From Rhizobium sp. P38BS-XIX (GTDB taxonomy: Bacteria > Pseudomonadota > Alphaproteobacteria > Rhizobiales > Rhizobiaceae): 64,000 bases of DNA. The notes beneath the pieces are model-generated. The model saw only the letters and a program-made list of their open reading frames with translations. It was not told where the DNA came from and made no database searches. Location: assembly GCF_012641435.1 (NCBI RefSeq), contig NZ_JABAIJ010000001.1, positions 1,240,001 to 1,304,000 of the forward strand, given 5' to 3'. The first letter of the stretch is position 1, and the number at the start of each line of letters is the position of its first letter. This document shows positions 45,483 through 54,570 of the stretch, piece by piece. A program made the translations under genes and the position numbers.

Positions 45483-46898
45483 CTAAACCGCCTTGCACCG
45501 GGGATGGAAGCGTTCCGCCATGCTTTCGGCCGCGGCATAGGCCTGCGTGACGATCTCCGGTACGAGGTCAATATCCGGGAGACTGCCAAGCCCGAGCGGG
45601 CCGATGGCAAAAAGCGCGCCGGTGGCTTTTCCATTAACTTCAAGAGCGCCGGTTGCCTCGACCGCAAGGCCAAGCCCCAGTTCATCCGGCACCGCCAACC
45701 CCGTATCGATCAGACTGCGCAACAACGGCGCATTGAGATCGGGCGCCTGGCATCGACAGTCGATCACATCGTCCGCATAAAGCTGCTCGGTGTCCTGCCG
45801 GCCGGCAGGACGGAAAATCAGCCCCGTTGGTGTCCGCTGAATGACATGACCTCGTCGCAGCAAAGTATTTCCCTCAGCCAGCTCCTGCTGCAAGCGAAGA
45901 TGCAGCGCCTCGGGCAGACGATTGCGATGGCTGTCGTAAAGCGCGCGCAGATGGCGGTTGAATTGCTGCTTCTGTCGCGCAGGCAAGGAACGCCAGAGAG
46001 AGCGCGCATGCTTGCGCAATCCGTTCATGATGGATTGCCAGTTCTGGCCATCGCCTTCCGCAGCTTCACATGCCCTGCGAATGAAACGAACGATCTCGCT
46101 GAGCTGATTGGGCATTTCCTCGGCTGGGAAGATGGGATCGGCATTGTTGCGCGTATGGCTCTGCGGCAGGAAACCGCGCCGCGAGACGATGGAAACCTGC
46201 CCGGTATAACCGCTGTCGCGCATTTGCAGCAGCCGGTCGACAACACGCAGACCGCTGCCGAGGAGGATCGTATGCGGCCGAGAAACAAGCCGGCGCGCGC
46301 GCACTGTGGTGGGCAGTGTTTCGATGTCTCCGGCTGGCGACGTTTCATCGGCAAGGCCATATCCGGTCGCAAGCACCACCATGTCGAACGGCGCATTGGC
46401 TGCCCCGTCGCTATCGACGTGAAACCCTCCGCCATGGGTACGGCGCACACCGAAAACCAGATCGCCGCTCACCTGCACCGACACATCCCGACGGGACGAA
46501 AAAGCCTCTGAAAAACGCTGATAGACATAATCGCTGAAAATGCTCTTCGGCACAAAGATCTGCAGAAAGCCCGGTATGGCCGCTGGAACCGCGCTACGGA
46601 AAGGCGCATTGCCGCAGAGCCATTGATTGAAATCATCCGGGTCGCCAGCGGACACCGAGAGATCGCGGACACGGCTGTTGAGAATTTCGCTGCTGTTTCC
46701 GGCGGCCAGTGCTTGGCCGCCGCTCACGCTGGAATTGGGATCGAACAGTTGCAGATGGAATGGGAAGCGCACCGTCTTCATCAACGCAATCGCCATCATC
46801 ATGCCCGAGAAGCCACGGCCGATCACGGCGATGCGCGGCATCTCATAGGCACGGCTCGCCATATTGGCCTTGGCCGAAAAAAATCCCTGAACCGTCAT
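45483..46898 (-). CDS. FAD/NAD(P)-binding protein (PF13454), copy 1
   Basis: A 471-residue flavoprotein with an N-terminal dinucleotide fold (RIAVIGRGFSGMMMAIALM), a second ATGYG-type site (VVLATGYGLADE), and a third near TILLGSGLRVVDRLL. It belongs to the FAD_NAD_binding_9 / HsdD-like oxidoreductases. A long basic helix region (LRKHARSLWRSLPARQKQQF, HLRALYDSHRNRLPEAL) is also found in its relative at 49440. The ATG at 46898 has AGGAG upstream. It is divergent from the SfnB-like gene, so a sulfur-related oxidation or reduction is a reasonable guess. Confidence 0.8.
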   Translation of the reverse strand: MTVQGFFSAKANMASRAYEMPRIAVIGRGFSGMMMAIALMKTVRFPFHLQLFDPNSSVSGGQALAAGNSSEILNSRVRDLSVSAGDPDDFNQWLCGNAPFRSAVPAAIPGFLQIFVPKSIFSDYVYQRFSEAFSSRRDVSVQVSGDLVFGVRRTHGGGFHVDSDGAANAPFDMVVLATGYGLADETSPAGDIETLPTTVRARRLVSRPHTILLGSGLRVVDRLLQMRDSGYTGQVSIVSRRGFLPQSHTRNNADPIFPAEEMPNQLSEIVRFIRRACEAAEGDGQNWQSIMNGLRKHARSLWRSLPARQKQQFNRHLRALYDSHRNRLPEALHLRLQQELAEGNTLLRRGHVIQRTPTGLIFRPAGRQDTEQLYADDVIDCRCQAPDLNAPLLRSLIDTGLAVPDELGLGLAVEATGALEVNGKATGALFAIGPLGLGSLPDIDLVPEIVTQAYAAAESMAERFHPRCKAV

Positions 46899-47543
46899 AT
46901 CAACTCCTGAAGCAAGAGGTGGTCGATCATGCCCTTCTTCGGTTTGCCCTATGCGACACAGAAAACCGGACGTCCGGCATCAAGCGTCTGCAAACCAAAG
47001 CGCTGCGGCTCATAGCAACGCATAAAAGCCGCATCGGTTCTCAAAATTCGGCGCATCCGCTCGATCCGATTTCATTTCCGCTGTGAACGAGGGACGCGAC
47101 ACGCAGGTCCAAATCCGATCCGAGGCCGGATGCCTGCAATTGGCTGAACGCATGACTACCCGTCAAAAATGTCATGAGGCAGCAGGGTTATTGCCATTGT
47201 CTACTTATTTAGTCGTATATGAAAGCGCGAAAACACGCCGCTAGCAAGTGCTTTCTTGCGACGGCCTTCCTCAGGATACGTTCCGCCAGAATATGCCGAG
47301 GCAAACCCAAAGCCCCTGCAAAGCGTTGGAACTGATCAACTATCATCACGTGAAAACGGATCTCTGGGCTGTCACTACCAAACACGGCGGCTCACTTACA
47401 ATTTGTCTATCCGGCGATTATCATGGCGGGCAGTCGCGCGAAAACGCGTGGAAAATGCATTGTACACCGCATCTATAGAAATTAGGCTGTTGCTGATTTG
47501 CCCTGCCCGAAGGACTGATTTGGCATAGGCCGAGGAGCGACGA
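46899..47543. other. Intergenic region between divergent flavoprotein and SfnB-like genes
   Basis: I see no supported gene in these ~645 bases. Short open frames (for example plus 47248-47478) lack ribosome sites. The stretch should contain promoters for both flanking genes. A small GCAAG/CTTGC repeat is near 47245-47260; no operator is identified with confidence. Confidence 0.5.
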
Positions 47544-48746
47544 ATGGGGACGGTTTCGCAGTTGCACGAACGCGTCAGGCCGCCGGCCCATCGCATTCAA
47601 AGCGAAGAGGAAGCGCTTGAAATCGCGCGATCCATGGCCTCTGACTTTGCGGCGCAGGCAAGCGATCGCGATATCAACCGCATCCTGCCCTACGACGAAA
47701 TCGAGCAGCTCTCCCAATCGGGCCTGCTGGGGATTTCCGTGCCTTCCGAGCATGGAGGCATCGATATTTCAAATTCTGTGTTGACCGAAGTCGTTGCCAT
47801 TCTCGCAGAAGCCGACCCGTCCATCGCCCAGATCCCGCAAACGCATTTCCATGTTCTTGAGGCCGTGCGCCTTGGCGGCAACGACGAACAGAAGGCCGCT
47901 TTCTTTGCGAGAGCCATCGCTGGCGATCGTTTTGGCGGCGTGTTTCCTGCAACCGGTCCCGGCGTGAGTGATCAGGATAATCTGCGCCTGAAAAAGGATG
48001 GCCCGGGATATCGCCTCAACGGTCGCAGTATTCAGTCGGCCAGCGTCGTGTTTTGCGACTGGATGGCAGTATTTGCACCCGACGACCAGAAGAAGATCAT
48101 CGCTGCGGTTATTCCCAGGACGATGGAAGGCGTTCAGATCATCGACGATTGGGATGGTTTTGGTCAGCGCACATCAGGCAATGGCACGACGATTCTCCAC
48201 GATGTCTATCTGAATGCAGATACCTTGCTCGTGCATCATGAGAAACTTGAACAGAATGCCATTGTCGACAGCGTAAGCCAGCTTACCCATGCCGGCATCA
48301 ATCTTGGCATTGCGCGATCCGCGCTGGCGGCGGCCATGGAGTTTGTCCGTGCTCACGCCGCGACGGATACGGACAACCGCCCTACGGATGATCCGTTGAT
48401 CATCACCAGGATCGGCGAAGTGGCGATCCGTATCGAAGCCGCTACCGCCATGATCGAGCGCGCCGGCAGCAAGATCGACGCGGCTCAAATCAATCTCACG
48501 GAAGATCACGTCATCGATGCGGCTCTTTCCGTCGCAGCAGCGCAGACCATAACTGCGGAGATTGCGATGGAAGCGACCAATGCTCTGTTTGAACTCGCCG
48601 GAGCGTCGTCAGCGCGCATCGGCCTCAATCTCGACCGCCATTGGCGCAATGCCCGCATGCATACGCTGCAAGATCCTGCCGGACGCAAATACAGTTTGGT
48701 CGGCAATTATCATCTCAACAGCGTCAAGCCGACAGGCGGCTTGTGA
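47544..48746 (+). CDS. SfnB-family acyl-CoA-dehydrogenase-like monooxygenase (sulfur acquisition)
   Basis: A 400-residue flavin-dependent acyl-CoA-dehydrogenase-fold protein. It shows LSQSGLLGISVPSEHGGIDIS, AQIPQTHFHVLEAV, GVFPATGPGVSDQDNL, YRLNGRSIQSASVVFCDW, GFGQRTSGNGTT and the C-terminal RNARMHTLQDPAGRKYSLVGNYHLN. This is the SfnB/DszC-like group that takes part in organosulfur desulfurisation under sulfate limitation. An Rrf2 regulator follows on the opposite strand. The substrate is not determined by sequence. Confidence 0.85.
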   Translation: MGTVSQLHERVRPPAHRIQSEEEALEIARSMASDFAAQASDRDINRILPYDEIEQLSQSGLLGISVPSEHGGIDISNSVLTEVVAILAEADPSIAQIPQTHFHVLEAVRLGGNDEQKAAFFARAIAGDRFGGVFPATGPGVSDQDNLRLKKDGPGYRLNGRSIQSASVVFCDWMAVFAPDDQKKIIAAVIPRTMEGVQIIDDWDGFGQRTSGNGTTILHDVYLNADTLLVHHEKLEQNAIVDSVSQLTHAGINLGIARSALAAAMEFVRAHAATDTDNRPTDDPLIITRIGEVAIRIEAATAMIERAGSKIDAAQINLTEDHVIDAALSVAAAQTITAEIAMEATNALFELAGASSARIGLNLDRHWRNARMHTLQDPAGRKYSLVGNYHLNSVKPTGGL

Positions 48747-48763
48747 CGGAGCAACGAGAACCG

Positions 48764-49231
48764 TCAGCCGAGGTGCGAAGCCCTATAGTCTTCCTGTTCC
48801 TGGATCTCGATCCCTGCACCACCGGCCACAAACTGTTCCAGCGTCATGTTGTCGAGAATTTCGGCAATGGCATCGCGGACCTCCGTCATGGAGCGCCGCA
48901 CCTGACAGCGCTCCGGATCCGAACAGTCGTCGCAGGCTTCGTAAGCCGTGCGGCTGGCGCAGCGGATCGGTGCCAGCGGGCCATCCAGCGTGCGGATGAC
49001 ATGGCCGATGCGGATATCGGAAGCCGGCCGCGACAGAGAATAACCGCCGCCCGGCCCCTTCTTGGAGCGAAGCACGCCGGCATTGCGCAGTTCGAGCAGG
49101 ATCGTGTCGAGGAACTTCTTCGGAATGTTGTTGCGCTGGGCAATATCGTTGATGAATGCGGTTTCACCGGGCGCCAGGCGAGCCAGATCCACCAGCGCCT
49201 TCAATCCGTATTTTCCTTTTTTCGTAAGCAT
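48764..49231 (-). CDS. Rrf2-family regulator
   Basis: A 155-residue Rrf2-type winged-helix protein (MLTKKGKYGLKALVDLARL, IPKKFLDTILLELRNAGVLRSKKGPGGGYSLSRP). Four Cys (91, 100, 103, 109) lie in the C-terminal half, in the region that binds an Fe-S cluster in IscR and RirA, though with different spacing. It is convergent with the SfnB-like gene. It is likely to control the surrounding sulfur genes, acting as a CymR-like or Fe-S sensor. Confidence 0.85.
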   Translation of the reverse strand: MLTKKGKYGLKALVDLARLAPGETAFINDIAQRNNIPKKFLDTILLELRNAGVLRSKKGPGGGYSLSRPASDIRIGHVIRTLDGPLAPIRCASRTAYEACDDCSDPERCQVRRSMTEVRDAIAEILDNMTLEQFVAGGAGIEIQEQEDYRASHLG

Positions 49232-49439
49232 CGCCGTCCGCTTTACTGCAAAGTCGATTGGTGGAAATTCGGCTTGGTTTAAAACAAAGACTCAACCGGC
49301 CGATCTTGTCATCATAGGTTGCGGAAGTAACCCCGCCATCCAGGACGAACAAGACAGTAACTCACAAATTGTATAGTTTATATGAGTAAATTTAGGCAGA
49401 TGTATCGCGTAAGCAACGATTTTGCGGATTTTCTTGGAT

Positions 49440-50900
49440 TTAAGCAGCATTCGTGGCCAAATGTCCGCCCTGAACCTCTTTCCCGCCTTTGACGATCGCC
49501 CCGGCCAGCTGTTCGGCAACAAGAACGGCGTGCTCGATCACCTCGGGCAGCCCCATGAGCTCTCCGAACGTGCCACGCGCCAAGGGGCCGGATATGAACA
49601 ATGCAGGCACGATAGCGCCAGCCGCATCCAGCGCGCGTGATTGCATGTCGCAGGCCAACCCGAGCCCCGTGGGATCCATGGCGAGACATCCGGCCTTCGC
49701 CATGGCCTCGATCCAGCCCTGAGACTGCAGAATGCCGCGATGCCCTGGGCCTGTGGTCACGACAACAGCATCGAATTGCCGCTCAAGTCTGCGATCGGAG
49801 CGACCGAGGCGAAAATTGCAGTTAATCAAGCCGCCTGCAGCCTCAACGGAGCTTATTGAAGCGGCCAATATCTCAAGACGACCGTCATCGATCGCTCTCT
49901 CGCTCGCATCCTCGACCTGGGGCGCGACACGAAACCGATGCACGTCCCAGAAAGGCCGCAAGTGCCTGACGACACGACGGCGCTCCACCAGCGGCAAGGC
50001 ATTCCATAGCTGCCGCCCCTGTATCCGCACCTGATCGACGACGGCATGCCAGCTGCCGCCCTCCCCCTCGACGTCTCGTATCGCAGCGCGCACCCGCCGC
50101 AACAGCGCCACCGCCGTTCGCGACGGGTGACTGACAAAATCGCCGACCGGCTCCTGTTTGACGCGCGCATGGCCGCGAGAACGCAGACCCCGACGGGATA
50201 CGGCTGTGATTGGTCCTCTGTGCCCGCGCAATACCAGCGACGCGATGACATCCGCCGACGTCAGCCCATTGCCGACGACAAGCATGCGGTCGTCAGCGCG
50301 GACGGCAGCAAGCGCGTCAGATTTGGTGGGATCGGCGATAAATCGCGGATGGCCCGCCAGAGCCCGTTGCAACACTTGCGGGGGCAGCGGCGACGGATGA
50401 CTGGTCGCGATGACCAGAATGTCTGCATGTACGCGCTGTCCGGCCTCGCCTGCGAGTATCCATCGCCCATCCGATCTGGAGATATGGTCGACGCGCTGCC
50501 GGATGTGAGAAAGCCGACCGTCCTCGACAAAGGGTTGGATCATGCTGTTGATATAGTGTCCGAAAACAGCGCGACGCGGAAACAGACCGCCATTCTCAGC
50601 GATCCCTGCGTCGTCGTCGGCCATACCGTCATGCGTCAGCAGCCATCGCTGAAAATGCTCGAGATCGTCAGGCAGCAGGCTCATTCTCGCTGCTGGCACA
50701 TTGATGCGGTGTGCAGGGTTGCGCGTATCATAGGCGAGCCCCGCCCCAAGGCGTTCGCGCGGCTCGAAGACGAAAAGCTGACCAGGCTCCAAAGACCGTC
50801 GTTGCAGCAGATGAAAGGCAACTGCAGCGCCCGATACGCCACCTCCGATTATAGCAATCACAGGCAGGTCTCGCGCCTCGGCATTAGAGCTAATCGTCAA
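49440..50900 (-). CDS. FAD/NAD(P)-binding protein (PF13454), copy 2
   Basis: About 486 residues from the chosen start. The N-terminal dinucleotide fold reads VIAIIGGGVSGAAVAFHLL, followed by ERLGAGLAYDTRNPAHRINVPAARMSLL and LVIATSHPSPLPPQV, MLVVGNGLTSADVIASLV. It is the same family as the 45483 gene and shares the RQLWNALPLVERRRVVRHLRPFW-type basic segment. TTG at 50900 is preferred because AAGGGAG lies 8 bases upstream; ATG 50960 would add 20 residues but has no ribosome site. It may act with the SfnB-like enzyme. Confidence 0.8.
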   Translation of the reverse strand: MTISSNAEARDLPVIAIIGGGVSGAAVAFHLLQRRSLEPGQLFVFEPRERLGAGLAYDTRNPAHRINVPAARMSLLPDDLEHFQRWLLTHDGMADDDAGIAENGGLFPRRAVFGHYINSMIQPFVEDGRLSHIRQRVDHISRSDGRWILAGEAGQRVHADILVIATSHPSPLPPQVLQRALAGHPRFIADPTKSDALAAVRADDRMLVVGNGLTSADVIASLVLRGHRGPITAVSRRGLRSRGHARVKQEPVGDFVSHPSRTAVALLRRVRAAIRDVEGEGGSWHAVVDQVRIQGRQLWNALPLVERRRVVRHLRPFWDVHRFRVAPQVEDASERAIDDGRLEILAASISSVEAAGGLINCNFRLGRSDRRLERQFDAVVVTTGPGHRGILQSQGWIEAMAKAGCLAMDPTGLGLACDMQSRALDAAGAIVPALFISGPLARGTFGELMGLPEVIEHAVLVAEQLAGAIVKGGKEVQGGHLATNAA

Positions 50901-51202
50901 CGGCAAACTCCCTTTGGATCGACCACTTTTGCGCCCGACGCTTTCGATCAATCCCAGCATTCATATAGGATGACGATATACTCTATAAATTTTATTGACA
51001 ACATGATCCTGAGACGAATATCGGCTTCTGCCTGCAACCTTGCGCCTCGGGATGACCGCGATAAGGCTTTACAAACAAGGATTTAATTGTGCCCCGCACA
51101 ACATTGTTTTTGCACCGCAGGATGCAAAATACTTGGCATGCAACGAATAAAAGAACATACTAATTCTCGTTCTGATCCGTTTTCTCTGGGAGGAGAAACA
51201 TC
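50901..51202. other. Intergenic region with start-site uncertainty of the flavoprotein gene
   Basis: This holds the possible 20-codon N-terminal extension of the flavoprotein (to 50960) and an AT-rich stretch with TTGACA at about 50995, which may be a plus-strand -35 box. Nothing else is recognised apart from the AGGAG site before the small ORF at 51203. Confidence 0.45.
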
Positions 51203-51307
51203 ATGGAACTGCTCCACCTGCTCACCGCCTTCGACTATACGCTGATGCTGCTTCTGGCCGCGATCTTCGTGTTCAGCTTGATGGAAGGTGGGCGCCGAAA
51301 GCACTGA
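51203..51307 (+). CDS. Small single-helix membrane protein, 34 residues
   Basis: GGGAGGAG lies 7 bases before the ATG. The product starts MELLHLLTAFDYTLMLLLAA, has one strongly hydrophobic helix through residue about 27, and ends EGGRRKH, so the C-terminus probably stays in the cytoplasm. The excellent ribosome site and membrane profile support a true small protein. The family is not recognised. Confidence 0.6.
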   Translation: MELLHLLTAFDYTLMLLLAAIFVFSLMEGGRRKH

Positions 51308-51786
51308 AGGTCAGGCTATTAGATACTTGGCTTTTAGTCGGCATGCCTGCGCAAGTCGAAAACGTAGCTGTAGATTGAAACGAGGCGATCGCCGGCGAGC
51401 GGCTCTTCGTCCCTTTATGGTTACTGCATTCGTCGCATGTAGCTATCTTTGCGCGTCATTTAAACGAGCGCCAGCATTCTAGAGCGATGGACGGCATGCG
51501 CAGCTTTTAGAATAGAACTGACAGCTATCTATTATTTCAAATCTAAAAACGTTTCCCCGCAGATTCCGCAGATCTATTGAGCAATAAATATGATTTCAAT
51601 ATAATTTTTAATTCGTAATACATTCATTAAAATATAGAAACTCGTAACGTTAGTCGTTATTGAATCGACAAACAAACCTCAAATCATAGTATGAATATTT
51701 AATTTCCAGCATGTTAGGATTCTGGTCGCAAGCTTCACGCAAACGATATCCTTTACATTCCTATTGACTGGAACGGAGGTATATCC
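51308..51786. other. AT-rich intergenic stretch
   Basis: About 480 bases with clearly lower GC than the region before it. I see no gene, only short frames without ribosome sites. The sequence is rich in TAAT/ATTA runs around 51540-51700 and may mark the left edge of an acquired segment. Confidence 0.5.
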
Positions 51787-51909
51787 ATGCGCTATGACTG
51801 GGATGGCATCAAGACGCGGCGGATAAGACAGCTAAAATATGGGCTGTCACTCTTTCTATTCACTATGTCTGTCACGGTGCCAGCTATGTTTCTTTTCCGC
51901 CTGAAATGA
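51787..51909 (+). CDS. Small membrane protein, 40 residues
   Basis: GGAGG precedes the ATG by 8 bases. The product begins MRYDWDGIKTRRIRQLKYG, a polar and basic head, and continues with a hydrophobic helix (LSLFLFTMSVTVPAMFLF) ending RLK. It is convergent with the sialidase-like gene. I have no family name for it. Confidence 0.55.
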   Translation: MRYDWDGIKTRRIRQLKYGLSLFLFTMSVTVPAMFLFRLK

Positions 51910-51945
51910 CGTTACGATAAATTTTCCTTCGTTGCGAACTCAAGT

Positions 51946-53922
51946 CTAACTGGTCATTCGACCGCCACTTGGCGAGCGGTCAAGACCAGCAGAAATAGCC
52001 ACTTTTGTTAGATACACCTCTTCCTTCGCATGGCTTGAACTTACAAATAAAATCCCACCATCTTGCCAAACACCCGGATATGCCGCCGAGCCGCCTTTGA
52101 ACGATCCAGGAAAAACGGGCATATCGGAAGCTCCTTTCCTTACCGATACGATATTTTGAACGACGCCGGTTGCGGGGTCAAACAACGCGAGCAAGAGCGG
52201 ATCTCTCGCATGCCGGCCGGGCGTCATAATGGGGTTGAAAACCAAAGCGATTCGACCATCGGCAAGCAATAAGACTGCGGCTGAGGATGGGTTGTCTGGT
52301 ATGTTCGTCTGCACCAACGGCCCCCACGTCACACCATTGTCCTCAGAGTTTTGAATGTGGATGCGCTTTGTCGGCCTTGATACGGCTCTCCAAACTCGAA
52401 GCAACCTGCCCTCGCTCAGCCGGAGTGTTGCCGGCTCAGCAAATGTCTCACCATTGTGATAGATCCACCCAATCCAGGCGGACTCCGGCTCTCCGGGCGT
52501 AGACCCACCCCAGGTCCCGAACAAATTCGCTTCATCAAAAATTGCCGCTGCAAGCTTGGGGTCGTATGGATTGATTTCCGTATCAGATCCATTTTTATAG
52601 ACATTGCTGGATATGCGAACCAAACGGCCGACGGTCCCATCGTCCATGCATTCGCGGGCCAAAAGTGCGTCGCCGATCACAACATTTTTCTCTACAACTA
52701 GGTCTACGGCAACGACCGCATAGAGTTTGTCTTCATTTATGATGAAGCACCGTGGATAACTAATTCTACTATCTTTAAGGTGAGTCTCGCCGATACCATC
52801 GAACTTACTTTGAGGCCCACAGATGACGACAGGGGAGCCAAACGAACCACCATCATCTAGAGATGATTTAGCTATGGTCATCTGACCACTTGCATCCTCG
52901 TTAGTTCCTCCGGAAGAATACATAATCCAGAGGCGCTTATTGTGCTTAACCACGCGAGTATGATGATGGTACCGATGGGAATTTAGATCAGCTTCAGTTG
53001 GCTCCGCTCCATTTGCCGCGGCAACAAGCGTATCAATGGTTCCAGTCGAAACTGGGAAATCGCTCCCATCAAGCGGATTACTTCCCCAAGAGAGAATCGT
53101 TTTTGTCCCAGAGCGCCGGATCAAAAATTCAGAAAGATCCTCGCATTGCCTATCTGTAATGGCGGAATTAAACAGGCCTATTTCCTTGATGCCGCCACGC
53201 ATCGAATCGTTCGCAGGGGTGGACGCAGAACCACCTCGTCCGCCGATACAAATCGATGCGCCTTTGTCGAAAAGAATGGCGGAAACGGCCTGATCTTCAG
53301 ATTTTATCTTATTAATCCAACGGCTCAACCTGGCACCGGATTTGCGAACGACAACGGCAAGCTCGTGGCCTGGAGTATAGATCCCGCAGATGTTAACTGA
53401 ATTCTCCGAAGTACCGTCCATCGACGAAGCAAATTCGACTCCCTTGGATGGCGAATTGTAGATACGCCACGAAAAACCTTTGGACGGCCCCAGCGATTTG
53501 GAAATGATGGTAAATTCGTCCGAAGCCGATTGGTCTGGGCGAAGCAGGATGAAGATCGTAAAATCGTCCAAGCCAGCGATAGCCGCATCTTCGTAAACGA
53601 GTCCCTGGTCTCCACCTGGAAATTCTATTGAAGCTGCACGAACACCCAGGTTTGTTCCATTCACTGTGATCGTCGGGAAAAGACCACCGCTTGTTTCCCA
53701 ATTCGTAAGATAGCCCCCATTCTGAGAAACACCATGAGCCGAAGAAAGGCGGAAATAGTTGTTAGGGAGCGTGTCCGGAAACTCATTCGGCGATTCCGTA
53801 GGATCGGGACTGATCAAATAATGGTTTTTTCTATGATCTCTATGCTCTTCATTGAATAAAAATAAAACACCGAAGGTCAATACGGTACTTTTCAATAAAA
53901 AATCACGTCTGGAACTGCGCAA
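51946..53922 (-). CDS. Tat-exported LamG-like / sialidase-type beta-propeller protein
   Basis: A 658-residue exported protein. The N-terminus SSRRDFLLKSTVLTFGVLF is a twin-arginine (Tat) signal. Residues about 60-265 resemble a LamG/concanavalin-like lectin domain (GLDDFTIFILLRPDQS, WRIYNSPSKGVEF, GGIKEIGLFNSAITDRQ). The rest resembles an exo-sialidase six-bladed propeller with Asp-boxes (SSLDDGGSFGSP, NSEDNGVTWGP) and IGWIYHNGE. It may bind or trim a surface polysaccharide, though catalytic residues were not confirmed. Base composition is lower in GC than the core genes. Confidence 0.7.
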   Translation of the reverse strand: MRSSRRDFLLKSTVLTFGVLFLFNEEHRDHRKNHYLISPDPTESPNEFPDTLPNNYFRLSSAHGVSQNGGYLTNWETSGGLFPTITVNGTNLGVRAASIEFPGGDQGLVYEDAAIAGLDDFTIFILLRPDQSASDEFTIISKSLGPSKGFSWRIYNSPSKGVEFASSMDGTSENSVNICGIYTPGHELAVVVRKSGARLSRWINKIKSEDQAVSAILFDKGASICIGGRGGSASTPANDSMRGGIKEIGLFNSAITDRQCEDLSEFLIRRSGTKTILSWGSNPLDGSDFPVSTGTIDTLVAAANGAEPTEADLNSHRYHHHTRVVKHNKRLWIMYSSGGTNEDASGQMTIAKSSLDDGGSFGSPVVICGPQSKFDGIGETHLKDSRISYPRCFIINEDKLYAVVAVDLVVEKNVVIGDALLARECMDDGTVGRLVRISSNVYKNGSDTEINPYDPKLAAAIFDEANLFGTWGGSTPGEPESAWIGWIYHNGETFAEPATLRLSEGRLLRVWRAVSRPTKRIHIQNSEDNGVTWGPLVQTNIPDNPSSAAVLLLADGRIALVFNPIMTPGRHARDPLLLALFDPATGVVQNIVSVRKGASDMPVFPGSFKGGSAAYPGVWQDGGILFVSSSHAKEEVYLTKVAISAGLDRSPSGGRMTS

Positions 53923-54570
53923 TTCTTCCTCTTAATAAGATATATTATGGAAATTAATTACTTAAAATTCTTCCAGATGCCTCGTCGTAAAAACAAAACA
54001 ACCATCGTCATTTAGCGTTGCGCTTTATGACTTTTTGAAGTCAAAAATTAGAAATTAATGGACTTACGGAGTAAAATTTTGACTACTTCATCATATCTAC
54101 ACAATATCTTCACAATATCTTGAAATTAGACATGCCTTTAATTGAACATATGAATTTGAATCGCAGCTCATGTACCGAGAGACGCCAAATTGCATATTGC
54201 TGATGGGAAAAACATTTCCGTTGCCGTGGCAGGAGGAAACTGTGATTTCGCTTGCAAGAACTTCGCAGCGAGCCAGGCCGCTGAAAAAACATGTTCTTCG
54301 GAGAGCAAGCTTCAGTGCTTCCGACTCAGATGGGCCGCGGTGTCGCGATTTTCTTTCATCACACGCTGGCTGATTCCAATTACGCTTGCTGAATTAATTA
54401 TAGAGGACTCCTCACTCCTCGAGTCCCTTCGCGCAGTTTGGATTCAGAAGCCGCAAGATCAAGACTGGGTAGCAGCAGCGAACGAGCTCATAGCTGCTTA
54501 AACCCTGTCATAGCTGAAAATTGGCGGGTGTTTTCATAGAGATCAAATGATCATGTTACGTCAGAAACAT
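53923..54570. other. AT-rich intergenic region with gene-like debris
   Basis: About 650 bases without a supported gene. Two overlapping plus-strand frames (54170-54373 and 54190-54501) share the region. A GTG at 54242 has AGGAGG upstream, but the 43-residue product shows no family features, and the longer frame (ending VAAANELIAA) has no ribosome site. These may be remnants of a decayed gene. Confidence 0.45.

Noticed and set aside
54170..54501. Two overlapping plus-strand frames, one with AGGAGG before a GTG
   Set aside because: Neither product shows protein-family features, and the frames overlap; kept only as possible gene remnants.
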